From contig NZ_DAXW01000009.1 of assembly GCF_002506585.1 (NCBI RefSeq), positions 43,874 to 107,873 of the forward strand: a DNA stretch of 64,000 nucleotides. Reading direction: 5' to 3'. Source of the DNA: Methanoculleus sp. UBA430. GTDB taxonomy: Archaea > Halobacteriota > Methanomicrobia > Methanomicrobiales > Methanoculleaceae. A model generated the notes under the pieces. The model worked only from the letters and a program-made list of their open reading frames with translations. It searched no databases and had not been told where the DNA came from. Below are positions 32,593 to 41,567 of the stretch, piece by piece (position 1 is the first letter of the stretch; every line of letters starts with the position of its first letter). The position numbers and the translations under genes were made by a program.

Positions 32593-33789
32593 ATGACAAA
32601 GCCGCTGGGGTTGGTTCTGGCATCGGTGCTCACCCTCGCCTTTATAGCCCTTGCCCCCCTGCTCCAGCCGGCATGGCTGCTCACTCTCTTCCTCATCCCG
32701 TTCTCGCTCGTTCTCTTTCTTATCCGGGATACCCGGTATGTGTCACTCTCGATCCTCGCGCTTGCCGTGCTCTACGGGTTCGGCTGGCTCTCGACATTCG
32801 TCTTCACCTGCACGCTCGGCATCGTCGTGATCGGCGAGCTGGCGTTTCGCCTTACCGGAAGGAGACAGACATCCTACCTTCACCACCTGATTGCCGCCAT
32901 CGGCGTTTCGCTTGCGGTGATGCTCTACCTCGGGTATACCGCGCCGCTTGTCGTCGTTATGGGGGTGGTCGCCGCGGTGCTGCTCCGGGCGGCTCTCCGG
33001 GGCCGGGACGACGCCCTGATGATCGAGGCGCTCGGTGTGGCGATGACGATGTTCCTCTTCGAGGAACTCAACTTTAAAGTCGACCTGATCATCCTCGTCG
33101 CCGCGGCCCTCATCGGATTCGGGTTCGGCTACACCGCCTACCGGTTCCGGGTGGCCGACATCAGCGGCCTCTTCTCGGGCGCCATGATCGGCATCATCCT
33201 CATCGTCTTCGCGGACGTCCGGTGGTTCCTGATCATGCTCACGTTCTTCATCATCGGCGCCGGGGCTACCCGGTACCGCTACGGCGATAAGAAGAGGCTC
33301 GGGGTCGCCCAGGAGCACGGGGGCGTGCGCGGCTACTTTAACGTCTTTGCAAACGGCCTCGTAGCAACCGGCGCCGCCATCCTCTTCGGGGTAACGGGGC
33401 ACCCGGCCTTCGTGGCGCTCTACATGGGGAGCGTCGCCTCCGCCGCCGCCGATACCGCCGCAAGCGAGATCGGGGTCACGGGGAAGACGCCGTACCTGAT
33501 CACGACGCTCCGGCCGGTCCCCCGCGGAACGAACGGCGGGGTGACCCTGCGGGGCGAGGCGGCCGCCGTCATCGCGTCCGTCATCGTCGCCGGCGCCGCC
33601 TGGGTGATGGGTGTCGCCGATCCCTGGATGGTCGTCGTCACGGTCATCGCCGGCTTCATCGGCACCAACGTCGACAGCCTCGTGGGTGCAACGCTCGAGA
33701 ACAGTGGCAGGATCGGGAATTCCGGCACGAACCTGACCGCCACGTTCTTCGGCGGGGTCGCGGGGATGCTGCTCTATATGCTACGGTGA
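32593..33789 (+). CDS. DUF92-family membrane protein (VTE6/phytyl-phosphate kinase-like)
   Basis: A 398-residue polytopic membrane protein with about ten helices. The C-terminal half is the DUF92 domain, recognised by the GSVASAAADTAASEIG segment, GTNGGVT, and GFIGTNVDSLVGATLE with NSGTNLTAT. Plant and cyanobacterial members (VTE6) phosphorylate phytyl phosphate. In archaea a polyprenyl-phosphate kinase role in lipid recycling is plausible but unproven. The N-terminal half adds five extra helices. Divergent from valS. Confidence 0.85.
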   Translation: MTKPLGLVLASVLTLAFIALAPLLQPAWLLTLFLIPFSLVLFLIRDTRYVSLSILALAVLYGFGWLSTFVFTCTLGIVVIGELAFRLTGRRQTSYLHHLIAAIGVSLAVMLYLGYTAPLVVVMGVVAAVLLRAALRGRDDALMIEALGVAMTMFLFEELNFKVDLIILVAAALIGFGFGYTAYRFRVADISGLFSGAMIGIILIVFADVRWFLIMLTFFIIGAGATRYRYGDKKRLGVAQEHGGVRGYFNVFANGLVATGAAILFGVTGHPAFVALYMGSVASAAADTAASEIGVTGKTPYLITTLRPVPRGTNGGVTLRGEAAAVIASVIVAGAAWVMGVADPWMVVVTVIAGFIGTNVDSLVGATLENSGRIGNSGTNLTATFFGGVAGMLLYMLR

Positions 33790-33812
33790 GGGGGGGGCGG
33801 GCTCCGCTACGC

Positions 33813-33818
33813 TTTTTT
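33813..33818 (+). terminator. T-run terminator after the DUF92 gene
   Basis: TTTTTT 23 bp past the stop, after a G-rich stretch. Confidence 0.45.
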
Positions 33819-33930
33819 GGGACCGGTATAGGCACCCATCGAAGGCACAGGCTTAGTTAGATCAAAATCATTACGCTGAATCCGGAATAGTGTGCAAGTA
33901 TGCCGGACCGGGTGCTTTCCCGGGACTTGT

Positions 33931-33946
33931 CCCGGTATACTGGACC
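33931..33946 (+). repeat. Dispersed intergenic motif, copy 2
   Basis: CCCGGTATACTGGACC, one of three related sites (18424, 61980). Confidence 0.5.
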
Positions 33947-34039
33947 AGGGGAGTATCGCCGCGCGGGGATAGACCGGGAGGGGCAAGGCGAAACTCAAGA
34001 CGACCACGTGTCTTGTGTTGTGAGAGGCCGGAGGCTTCC

Positions 34040-34140
34040 GAGTTGTACAGCCTGGCGGGAACCAATGCCCGGGGCGTGGTGACTGCTCCCCCGACTGAAG
34101 TCGGGGGCATCTTGGGACGTTACCCCTGAGATTGCAGTCC
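34040..34140 (-). ncRNA. Probable omega-RNA (TnpB guide scaffold) at the tnpB 3' end
   Basis: TnpB proteins use an RNA that spans the 3' end of tnpB and the element's right end. Here that position holds a perfect 9-bp hairpin 13 bases after the stop codon, read on the minus strand, followed by GC-rich sequence. Limits are guesses; no transcript evidence. Confidence 0.45.
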
Positions 34141-35314
34141 CAATCTCATAATATTGATCGCCGCGTTCTGGTCGCGATCCATCACCAACCCGCAATGCGG
34201 GCAGGAATGGACGCGATCGGAAAGAGTCTTGGCGACGATCATCCCACATCTGGAGCACATCTGAGACGTGTTTCTGGGGTTGACCAGGATCACGCGTGAG
34301 CCAGCATCCTCCGCTTTGCTCTCTGTGATCGTGATGAACATATTCCAGGCGACATCGGCTATGCTTTTTGCCAGATGATGGTTCTTCTGCATGGTTGTGA
34401 TATTCAGTTCCTCGAACACAATTGTACCAAACCGATTCACCACCTTCCGGGAGGTTTGGTGAGCAAAATTGAGCCGTCTGTTGGCGATCCGTTCATGGAC
34501 GTGTGCGACGATCTTCCGGGCCTTCTTCCGTTCAGGAGTGCCCTTCTCTGCCTTCGAGAGTTTCCTCTGCGCCTTGGCGAGATCTTTCTCGTCGGTACGG
34601 AAGAACCGGGGGTTTTCAATCTTCTCCCCGTTGGAGAGGGTGGCGAAGGACTCCAGACCGACATCGATCCCGACTGTGGTCTCCTTCTGTGGGAGAGGAG
34701 AGGGATCGTACTCGACCGAGAAACAGGCATACCACTTTCCGGTCGAAGACCGCCGGATCGTGAGGGTCTTGATCGTCCCTTCAACCGGACGGTGGAGGAC
34801 AATCCTCACGTCTCCGATCTTCGAGAGATGGAGACGATCTCCCTCAAGTTTGAACCCGGACTGTTTGTACGTGATACTGTCGTATCGTCCCTTCCCCTTG
34901 AACCGAGGATATCCGGGGTTCTCCCCTGCTTTTACGCGCCTGAAAAACGATTTGAAGGCAAGATCCACCCGAACCTGAACGTTCTGGAGAACCTGAGAAT
35001 GAACCCGATTCAGATCGGATCGTTCCTTCTTCCACTGTGTCAGGATCTTGTTGGTTTCGTAGAGAGAGAGAGAGAATGCTGCTCCTGCTCCCATGCGTTC
35101 TTTCGCAATGCGAGCGTATCGTTATAGACCCACCGACAGATCTCAAGCGTCTGCTCAAGCAGAGTCGTCTGAGACTTTGAGGGATAGAGTCGATATCGAC
35201 ATGCCTTACGCATTATAGTTTTATACGCCACGGTGCGTAATATGATTATCGATGGACGGCATTCATCCCCTCACTAAAGTGGGGGGCCTTCTGCCTGTTT
35301 TCTTCGTAAACAGG
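34085..35314 (-). mobile_element. IS1341/IS605-type element carrying tnpB only
   Basis: The tnpB gene is bracketed by imperfect subterminal hairpins typical of single-strand transposons: 34088-34107 (9-bp perfect stem CCCCCGACT/AGTCGGGGG) on the 3' side and 35267-35285 plus 35294-35314 on the 5' side. No tnpA transposase is present, so it could move only with TnpA in trans. Ends are approximate. Confidence 0.7.
34120..35213 (-). pseudogene. tnpB: TnpB with a one-dinucleotide frameshift in a CT tract
   Basis: A near-complete TnpB. The first part (MRKACRYRLYPSKSQTTLLE...WEQEQHSLSL) is in one frame and the rest (SLSLYETNKILTQWKKERSDL to the end) in another. They join at a CT repeat (35061-35075, 15 bases); removing one CT restores a 364-residue protein. 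All catalytic parts are intact: RuvC-I GIDVGLESFA, RuvC-II FEELNI, the zinc finger CSRCG...CPHCG and RuvC-III DRDQNAAINI. So the protein is recently broken or switchable by slippage. The second frame alone (from 35094) lacks the first 40 residues of the N-terminal recognition domain. Confidence 0.88.
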
Positions 35315-35351
35315 ATGTCGAGAGACTTTAACCGCCCGAACCGGGCACGAG

Positions 35352-35358
35352 AAAAAAA
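35352..35358 (-). terminator. T-run terminator of the 35383-36213 gene
   Basis: Seven A on the plus strand (T on the coding strand) 25 bases after the stop codon. Confidence 0.5.
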
Positions 35359-35382
35359 GGATTTGATGCCGATCCTGTCACA

Positions 35383-36213
35383 TCAGTACTTATACCACCG
35401 GCCCTTCTCGTCGTACTCGCCCTGCGGCATGCGCGCCCCGTCGGCGACATGGTTGCGGAAGAAGCTTGCTTTGTAGGCGTAGAGGAAGGCCGAGTAGACG
35501 GCGATAACCACCGCATAGACGGCCGCGGTGATCCAGATCCCTTCTGTCCCGATGAGAGCGAGGATATCCTCGGGCATCACCGTCTGGAGTTCAGTCTGGT
35601 TCATCAGGGTGAGCGGCTCGAGTTTGCCGACGAGCAGCGCGGTCCAGGCAAAGAGAGCCGCGAGTCCGAGCACTATCGCGACGACGATGTTGGCCAGGTA
35701 GAAGACGAGGACGCTGCCGAGGTTGTTCATGACGAACTCGATGCTTCGCCGGATCGACTCAAAGACGGTTGTCTCCTCAAAGACCGCCACGGTGTCGTAG
35801 AAGAACGTGAAGAAGACGATCGAGACGAGCACTCCGAAGAGGAGCGGCGTCATGCCTGCTGCGGCACCGGCCCCGAGGAGCGCGAGCGGGACGGCGAGTA
35901 GAAAGACCGTCAGGACCGCTGCAAAGAAGATGATCATCGTGGGCAGGAGTATTCTGAAGTAGTAGGTCTTCCCCGATTGTACGAACTCCCCGATGGAGAA
36001 CGCCTCCCCCTTGACCGTGCCGTAGACCCCGCCGGCCAGGAACGGCACCACGAGGACCTGCAGGAGCGCAAGCGGTTCGCTGTAGAAGGCCCCGCCGTAG
36101 ACGGGGACCAGGATGTCGAGGACCGCGAGAGCGCCCATAACAAGGCCAATCAGCCAGAGGACAGAGTGCTGCCGGAGGAGTCCGGTGGCGCCCTTGAGCG
36201 AGTTGAGGGACAT
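35383..36213 (-). CDS. Polytopic membrane protein, unknown function
   Basis: A 276-residue protein with about six long hydrophobic helices (near 18-40, 48-70, 90-120, 122-142, 165-200, 228-250) and a short charged C-terminus (GARMPQGEYDEKGRWYKY). The pattern of paired helices with a GEFVQSGKTYYFRIL loop resembles archaeal DUF-type glycerophosphodiester-phosphodiesterase-like membrane domains, but I cannot name it. The pyruvate-kinase-like gene lies 3 bp upstream, so the two are co-transcribed. Confidence 0.75.
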   Translation of the reverse strand: MSLNSLKGATGLLRQHSVLWLIGLVMGALAVLDILVPVYGGAFYSEPLALLQVLVVPFLAGGVYGTVKGEAFSIGEFVQSGKTYYFRILLPTMIIFFAAVLTVFLLAVPLALLGAGAAAGMTPLLFGVLVSIVFFTFFYDTVAVFEETTVFESIRRSIEFVMNNLGSVLVFYLANIVVAIVLGLAALFAWTALLVGKLEPLTLMNQTELQTVMPEDILALIGTEGIWITAAVYAVVIAVYSAFLYAYKASFFRNHVADGARMPQGEYDEKGRWYKY

Positions 36214-36216
36214 GTA

Positions 36217-36807
36217 TCACCGAACTCTCGGCATGGCGACGATCTCGCGCACCTGCAGGTCAAAGAACGTCGCGGTATGCGCCGGTCGAATGACGCAGAC
36301 GGTATCGGCACCGCTTGCAGTGCCCCCCACCGCGATCACCTCTTCATCGACGCCGACCGCACCCTGGTCCGCGGCGATGAGGACGCATTCCACCGCGACC
36401 TTCAGGCCGACCGCAACGACGCGCCGCAACGCCTCGGCTACCGCCTCGGTGCGGGAACTCCCGCCGAGTTTCGGCGAGCGGGAGATCGCGCGCTCGAGCC
36501 CGGAGAGAGCGTGCGTGCCGGTGACGATCGTCGCGCCCGCCGCCCGGAGGAGCCCGGCTGCCTCCTCCGAAAACTCCCACTCGCCGGGTTTTGAGAAACC
36601 GACCACGTGGGTGACGACGACCAGGTGAAGATCCGTATCCTTCATGGCTTCCAGGAAGGTGAGCGCCGTCCAACCGCTGGTGCTCGCGACCACGATCTTC
36701 CGGATGCCGAGCTCCCGCGCCCGCTCGACGGCGAACCTGGCGGCGTCGGGGGTGTTCTCCGCCCCGGGGGCATCGAAATAGTAGGTGTTTCGGGTTACGA
36801 AGCCCAT
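36217..36807 (-). CDS. Pyruvate kinase C-terminal-domain-like protein
   Basis: A 196-residue stand-alone version of the pyruvate kinase alpha/beta domain (COG1751-type): IRKIVVASTSGWTALTFLEAMKD, a central ALRRVVAVGLKVAVECVLIAADQGAV, and GVDEEVIAVGGTASGADTVCVIRPAH. These lack the catalytic barrel, so it is not a kinase. Perhaps a ligand sensor or a sugar-nucleotide-binding protein. It forms a pair with the following membrane protein gene. Confidence 0.82.
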   Translation of the reverse strand: MGFVTRNTYYFDAPGAENTPDAARFAVERARELGIRKIVVASTSGWTALTFLEAMKDTDLHLVVVTHVVGFSKPGEWEFSEEAAGLLRAAGATIVTGTHALSGLERAISRSPKLGGSSRTEAVAEALRRVVAVGLKVAVECVLIAADQGAVGVDEEVIAVGGTASGADTVCVIRPAHTATFFDLQVREIVAMPRVR

Positions 36808-37018
36808 GCAATCATGTTATCTCCGCTTCGTATTGAATCCCCCGTTTCGGCGGTACCGGCGATTTCCGGCATAACCAGCCTGCTCCGGAGATAGAGGCGG
36901 CGTCCCGGCGGCAAGTTCAACCGCGCGACCCGGCCCGCGCTGCCGCCGGAGAAAGAAGATAAATGGTGCATGACCCAATACTACATTCAAGCCTAACGGG
37001 GCGGTATAGGAGTTTCTC

Positions 37019-38188
37019 ATGATCACACTGGCCATTGCAGGAAAGCCCAACTGCGGCAAATCGACGTTTTTCAGGGCAGCGACCCTGGCCAAGGTAGAGA
37101 TCGCCAATTACCCGTTCACGACCATCGACGCGAACCACGGCGTCGCGTATGTCAGGACCGCCTGCCCCTGCCAGGAGATGCACGTGCCGTGCGAGAACTG
37201 CCAGGATGGGGTCAGGTTTGTCCCGATCGGGCTGATCGACGTGGCGGGCCTGGTCCCCGAGGCGCACATGGGCAGGGGGCTTGGGAACCAGTTCCTCGAT
37301 AACCTCCGGCAGGCGGATGCTATCCTCCAGATCGTCGATGCCAGCGGGGCGACGGATGCCGAAGGAAACCCGGTCGATATCGGTTCGCGCGACCCCGTAA
37401 AGGACATCGAGTTCCTCCAGTACGAGATGTCGATGTGGATGTACGGTATCCTCTCGCGGAACTGGGCAAAGATCGTGCGGCAGGCCCAGGCGAAGGATTT
37501 CTCCCTCGTTGGCGCGATCGCCGATCTCTTTGCCGGTCTCGGAGTGACGTTCGAGCACGTCCGCGATGCCGACGAGGCGACCGGGGTCGACCTGCGGACT
37601 GCCGGGGAGGAGGACCTGATCCGGTTCTGCCGGGAACTGATGACAATCAGCAAGCCCATGCTGATCGTCGGGAACAAAGCGGACCAGGCCCCGAAAGAGT
37701 GCTTTGACCGGCTCAGGGAGCACGACGTCATCTTTGCGAGCGCGGCAGGGGAACTTGCGCTCCGCATGGCCGCGGAGGGGAAGTTCATCACTTACCTCCC
37801 CGGCGACCGGGGTTTCTCCGAAAACCCCGGGGCAGCTCTCAGCGCCGCGCAGCGTGCCGGCCTCGCGAAGGTCGCGGACTTCATCCGGACGTTCGGCGGC
37901 ACCGGCGTCCAGCAGGCGCTGGATGCCGCGGTCTTCAACCTGCTCGATCGCATCGTCGTCTTTCCGGTCGAGGACGAGCACAAACTCACCGACGGCAAGG
38001 GCCGGGTGCTCCCCGATGCATTCCTCATGAAGCGCGGATCCACCCCCCGCGACCTCGCCTACCAGGTCCATACCGATATCGGCGAGGGGTTCCTGTATGC
38101 CATCGACGCGAAGACCGGGATGCGGGTGAAGGATACTCTCGAGTTGAAGAACGGCGATATCATCAAGATCGTCAGCGTCCGAAAGTGA
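37019..38188 (+). CDS. ychF: YchF/OLA1-like translation-associated GTPase
   Basis: A 389-residue Obg-family P-loop protein. G1 is GKPNCGKST (8-16), G3 DVAGLVPEAHMG, G4 NKAD (near 222), followed by a C-terminal TGS domain (about 310-389; VFPVEDEH...VLPDAFLMKRGSTPRDLAYQVHTD). An insertion near residues 43-62 carries four cysteines (CPCQEMHVPCENC), a likely zinc site. The archaeal YchF binds ribosomes. Ribosome-binding site TAGGAG before the ATG. Confidence 0.93.
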   Translation: MITLAIAGKPNCGKSTFFRAATLAKVEIANYPFTTIDANHGVAYVRTACPCQEMHVPCENCQDGVRFVPIGLIDVAGLVPEAHMGRGLGNQFLDNLRQADAILQIVDASGATDAEGNPVDIGSRDPVKDIEFLQYEMSMWMYGILSRNWAKIVRQAQAKDFSLVGAIADLFAGLGVTFEHVRDADEATGVDLRTAGEEDLIRFCRELMTISKPMLIVGNKADQAPKECFDRLREHDVIFASAAGELALRMAAEGKFITYLPGDRGFSENPGAALSAAQRAGLAKVADFIRTFGGTGVQQALDAAVFNLLDRIVVFPVEDEHKLTDGKGRVLPDAFLMKRGSTPRDLAYQVHTDIGEGFLYAIDAKTGMRVKDTLELKNGDIIKIVSVRK

Positions 38189-38310
38189 GCCCGGCACCGG
38201 GGGAGGGGCGGGCACCCCTCCCCATCGCGCTCTTCGGACGAGACTGCAGTCCATGCGGGTGAAGATAAAACGGCAAATTTTAATACCAGATTGAGGAATA
38301 TTCGATCATC

Positions 38311-38631
38311 ATGAGCGGTGAGGTCTATCAGGCGCAGGTCCTCCGGAACTTCTTCGACACCATCACCGGGACGGACAGGAACCTGACCAGGATCTACATG
38401 TGCGTGATGAGCCTCGCCAAACTCCGTATGGAGTCCCCCGAGAGGATGACGTTCCTCGTGGACCAGCTCCGCAAGTCCAAACAGAGACGGGAACTCTCGG
38501 TCGATATCATCGATTATATGTGCGATGTGGCGCGCGACCTCGAACTTGCCACGGTCCAGACAGCGTTCGGCGTGAAGGACGTCAACACGGTCGCCGACGA
38601 GTTCAGCGGGATCAGCCTGGACTCACTCTGA
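38311..38631 (+). CDS. Conserved-looking small helical protein, unknown
   Basis: A 106-residue, soluble, mostly helical protein (MSGEVYQAQVLRNFFDTITG...). No motif I recognise. Coding support is good: a TATA box (AAATTTTAAT near 38276) about 30 bp upstream, a clean T-run terminator right after the stop, and high GC at third positions. Confidence 0.7.
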   Translation: MSGEVYQAQVLRNFFDTITGTDRNLTRIYMCVMSLAKLRMESPERMTFLVDQLRKSKQRRELSVDIIDYMCDVARDLELATVQTAFGVKDVNTVADEFSGISLDSL

Positions 38632-38638
38632 TTTTTTT
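38632..38638 (+). terminator. T-run terminator at the stop of the 38311 gene
   Basis: TTTTTTT directly follows the stop codon. Confidence 0.6.
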
Positions 38639-38768
38639 GCCGTGGTATTACGCCGGGCCCTTGCTGCTCACATGACGTGCGACCCTACGCGAGGCAACGG
38701 TATAGTCAGTAACAGGATCCCACAGTAGAACGAAAGGGGGCCCGGATGAGATCCCCCGGCGAGCCCGC

Positions 38769-39602
38769 TCACCGGGTCAGCTTCTCTTTATATCCTTCCA
38801 GGATCTGGATGACAAAGCGCTGGTGCTCCTCGAGCGCCTGCTCATCGTCAGGGGAGGTCTCGATCCCGACAGCGTAGAGCAGGATCAGTGCGTTTTCGAG
38901 GTCGAGCGTCGCAGGGTCCTCGACCTGATCCGGGGGGAAGCGGATGGCAAGATGATTGTAGTCCGCCTCCGTGAAGGTATGCTCCGGGTTGGGCGTCACC
39001 CGGGAATCGACGAAGCCGCCGGCACGTTCCCGGAGGATCAGGAGGGCACGCTCCAGCACGTCGGGATGGGGGTTGATCGCATCGAGCCGGGCAAGCGCAG
39101 CCGTGCTCTTCTCGATCGCATTCCCGTAGAGTCCGAATTTATACGTCAGCAGGGATTGCGCGACCTGATGCCCGGTCTCCTCATCGATTGTGGCAAGGAG
39201 CGGCCCAATCCGGCCGATATACTCGTTCAACATCTGCTTCATTGATTTCTTCTCTTGCTTTGGAGTGTTAAACATCTTTTCTACCCGAACCGCAAGGACG
39301 GTGATCGTCAACGCGAAGAACACCTGCGTGATCACTCCCGAACTGAGGTCGTTCGGCACGACGAGGATGAGCAATGCGAAGAGCGGTGTGAAGAGCGAGA
39401 CGAGGTCCTTGCGTGGTTTGAGGTACGCCTGATAACAGAGGATGCACGAGGCGATGACGCACCCCGCGCTGCCCGCCCAGACGGCGTATGGGAAACCGAC
39501 GGAGGCGAGCAGCAACTCGATCCCGATGCCCAAAAACGAGACCGCAGGGACTGCTATCCAGGGGATTACACGAGATCCAGATGTGGTAGTGTCTGTCGTC
39601 AT
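38769..39602 (-). CDS. Membrane protein with a cytosolic helical domain, unknown
   Basis: A 277-residue protein: four membrane helices at about 12-32, 42-58, 68-84 and 90-105, then a soluble domain of about 165 residues (KQMLNEYIGRIGPLLATIDEETGHQVAQSL...). The soluble part is helical and contains no enzyme motif. It lies 101 bp downstream of a coiled-coil protein gene on the same strand; the two may work together. Confidence 0.72.
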   Translation of the reverse strand: MTTDTTTSGSRVIPWIAVPAVSFLGIGIELLLASVGFPYAVWAGSAGCVIASCILCYQAYLKPRKDLVSLFTPLFALLILVVPNDLSSGVITQVFFALTITVLAVRVEKMFNTPKQEKKSMKQMLNEYIGRIGPLLATIDEETGHQVAQSLLTYKFGLYGNAIEKSTAALARLDAINPHPDVLERALLILRERAGGFVDSRVTPNPEHTFTEADYNHLAIRFPPDQVEDPATLDLENALILLYAVGIETSPDDEQALEEHQRFVIQILEGYKEKLTR

Positions 39603-39703
39603 CAGTTGTTCTCTGAAGTAGTTGTACCCCGCGCCTAAACAGGGTTTCCCTTTGAACTCCGGCGAACCATCGCTCTTGGACGGGAAGAGCGGCTGTCTCC
39701 CCG

Positions 39704-41005
39704 TCAGGAGGCCGGGGACGGGAGGTCGGGGACGTCGACCTCCACTTCCCGGCCGGCAAGCGCAGCCGTGCGGGAACTGAACTTCTCGCGCTCTGCGGCA
39801 TATGACGTCTGCAAGATCTCCCGCAGGTTCTCCGCCCGGGTCCGCGCGGCGGACTTTGCCACGTGCTCCCGTCGCAGTTCTGCGAGCGCGGCGAGAAGAC
39901 GCTGCTCGTCGAGCACGCCCGGGAGCGCGGCGTGGGTCGTCTCCAGTGCGGCGCGCTGCTCCCGCACCTCCCTCTGCCGGTGCAGGACCCGCCGTATCCC
40001 GGCGGGCAGGGTATCGGGGTCCGAGAAGAGGCGGACCTCGTCCTGGTTCTTGAGGAGAAGGTCTCCCTGCCGGATCATGGCGAGGGTGGCCGGCATCACC
40101 GCTTCGATCAGGTCGGGCAGGTCCTCCTCGTCGTCCGGGAGGCTGCCCGTGCAGGCGTCGAGGACCCGGCCGATTGCCGCGGCCGTCGCGGTATCCCCAA
40201 CCTTTCCGGCCACCTTCTCTGCCTTCCGGAAGAGGTGGATGGCAGGGGTCCGGAAGGCCGCGATCTCGCGTCCGGTCTCCGTGTCCAGAGCATCGAGTTC
40301 CCGCATCCTCTCCTCGATCTCATGTTTTCGGGTATATTCCGGGCGCAGTTTGAGAGCGGCGAGGCCCTCTTCAGCCTCCCGGATCGTCCTCTCCGCCTCC
40401 GCGAGCGCCGTCCCGCACTCCCGGACCTGGCCGGCGGCGGCGACATGCTCCTCCCGGATCCGGACGAGCGATTCATACGACTTCCGGGCATCTTCCACCT
40501 GCTGCCGGCCCTCACGCGCCCGGGTGATCGCCTCCGTCATGGTGTTGATCTCCCGTCCCAGGTCCTTTGCCACGGTGCGTATCTCCTTCATCTCATCCGG
40601 ATAGGCGGATGAGAGGTACTTCCCCTGCCCTTTCATCGCCTTGAGCACGCCCTTCAGAGTCTCGACGGCAGTGGCGTAGAAGGTCTCCGGGTCGCCGGAA
40701 GGCTCGCGGGAGAGGATCTGGGTCATGGACTTCATGAAGAGAGGAAGCGCCTTCTTCGATATATCCCGGAGCCGGGGATGGACCTCCTCGTCACCCTCCG
40801 CCGTCTCCATACGGGCGACCGCCTCCCTGAGGTGATCGAGGGTGCCGCCGATCGCCTCCTCCGACGGCCTCACTGCATCGGAGAGTCTTCTCCCGATCTC
40901 CTCCTCGCGGGCATCCAGCCACGCGGGAAGGTCATCAAAGGAGAGTTCCAGGCCCTCTTCCACGGGTTCGGGTCGCCGAAAGAGGTCTCGCAGTTGCTTA
41001 AACAT
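39704..41005 (-). CDS. Long coiled-coil cytosolic protein, unknown
   Basis: A 433-residue, highly charged protein starting MFKQLRDLFRRPEPVEEG. It has long heptad-like stretches (about 135-225 and 330-415) rich in E, R, A and L and no membrane helix or enzyme motif. The ATG at 41005 is used; the frame upstream to 41158 reads as a Trp/Ser/Arg mixture overlapping nadM and is not credible. The next gene on the strand is a membrane protein with a cytosolic helical domain, suggesting a membrane-associated scaffold or envelope-stress pair; this is speculative. Confidence 0.75.
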   Translation of the reverse strand: MFKQLRDLFRRPEPVEEGLELSFDDLPAWLDAREEEIGRRLSDAVRPSEEAIGGTLDHLREAVARMETAEGDEEVHPRLRDISKKALPLFMKSMTQILSREPSGDPETFYATAVETLKGVLKAMKGQGKYLSSAYPDEMKEIRTVAKDLGREINTMTEAITRAREGRQQVEDARKSYESLVRIREEHVAAAGQVRECGTALAEAERTIREAEEGLAALKLRPEYTRKHEIEERMRELDALDTETGREIAAFRTPAIHLFRKAEKVAGKVGDTATAAAIGRVLDACTGSLPDDEEDLPDLIEAVMPATLAMIRQGDLLLKNQDEVRLFSDPDTLPAGIRRVLHRQREVREQRAALETTHAALPGVLDEQRLLAALAELRREHVAKSAARTRAENLREILQTSYAAEREKFSSRTAALAGREVEVDVPDLPSPAS

Positions 41006-41057
41006 GATCCGCCCCCATACTAGTATCCAACGACGGCCGTCTCTATCATGGTTCCGC

Positions 41058-41567
41058 TCATTGATCGCTCCCCGCGATCTGCCGGAGCCGTTCCACGCCG
41101 TGAATCTCCTGGATGACGTCCACGACGGCGGGGGGGACCAGGCACTCCCAGGGTTCACCGTCGAGCATCCGCTGCCTGATGGCGGTGCCGGAGTAGGTCA
41201 GCCGCTCGTGCATGGCGGGCGACCGAACGCTCACGCCCGCCTCGGTGAAGAGCTGGACGACAAGGGGGTTTGCCGAGTAGACCGTATCGAACGGCGGGGT
41301 CATCGAACGGACATGAGAGACCCAGAGAGCGTTGCGCTGGACATCCTCGATGGGGATGACGTAGAACGGGCATTGGAGACTGGAGAGCGACCGTATAAGC
41401 ATCAGCACCCGTTCTCCCGCCGTGAAGGGGTTTGCCACGGTATGGGACACCTGGGCGCTACCCACCCCGATGACGATCTCGTCGACCCTGCAGGCCATCT
41501 GCTCCAGCACCGTCTGGTGCCCGTTGTGGTAGGGCTGGAATCGCCCGACGTAGAACCCCCTGCTCAT
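41058..41567 (-). CDS. nadM: Nicotinamide-nucleotide adenylyltransferase
   Basis: A 169-residue archaeal NadM. The nucleotidyltransferase motif GRFQPYHNGH is at residues 8-17 and the distal ISSTxxR-like site reads YSGTAIRQRM (about 124-133). It joins NMN or NaMN with AMP from ATP to give NAD+ or NaAD. It overlaps larB by 4 bases, so the two are translationally coupled; LarB acts on NaAD. Confidence 0.94.
   Translation of the reverse strand: MSRGFYVGRFQPYHNGHQTVLEQMACRVDEIVIGVGSAQVSHTVANPFTAGERVLMLIRSLSSLQCPFYVIPIEDVQRNALWVSHVRSMTPPFDTVYSANPLVVQLFTEAGVSVRSPAMHERLTYSGTAIRQRMLDGEPWECLVPPAVVDVIQEIHGVERLRQIAGSDQ

Larger units (their letters stand above)
33790..34119. other. Intergenic region holding the TnpB right end and a dispersed motif
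   Basis: No gene. It contains the DUF92 terminator, copy 2 of the CCCGG...TGGACC motif at 33931, and, next to tnpB, the likely omega-RNA/right-end sequence. The middle (33950-34070) has short GC palindromes similar in style to those at 18.5 kb. Confidence 0.5.
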
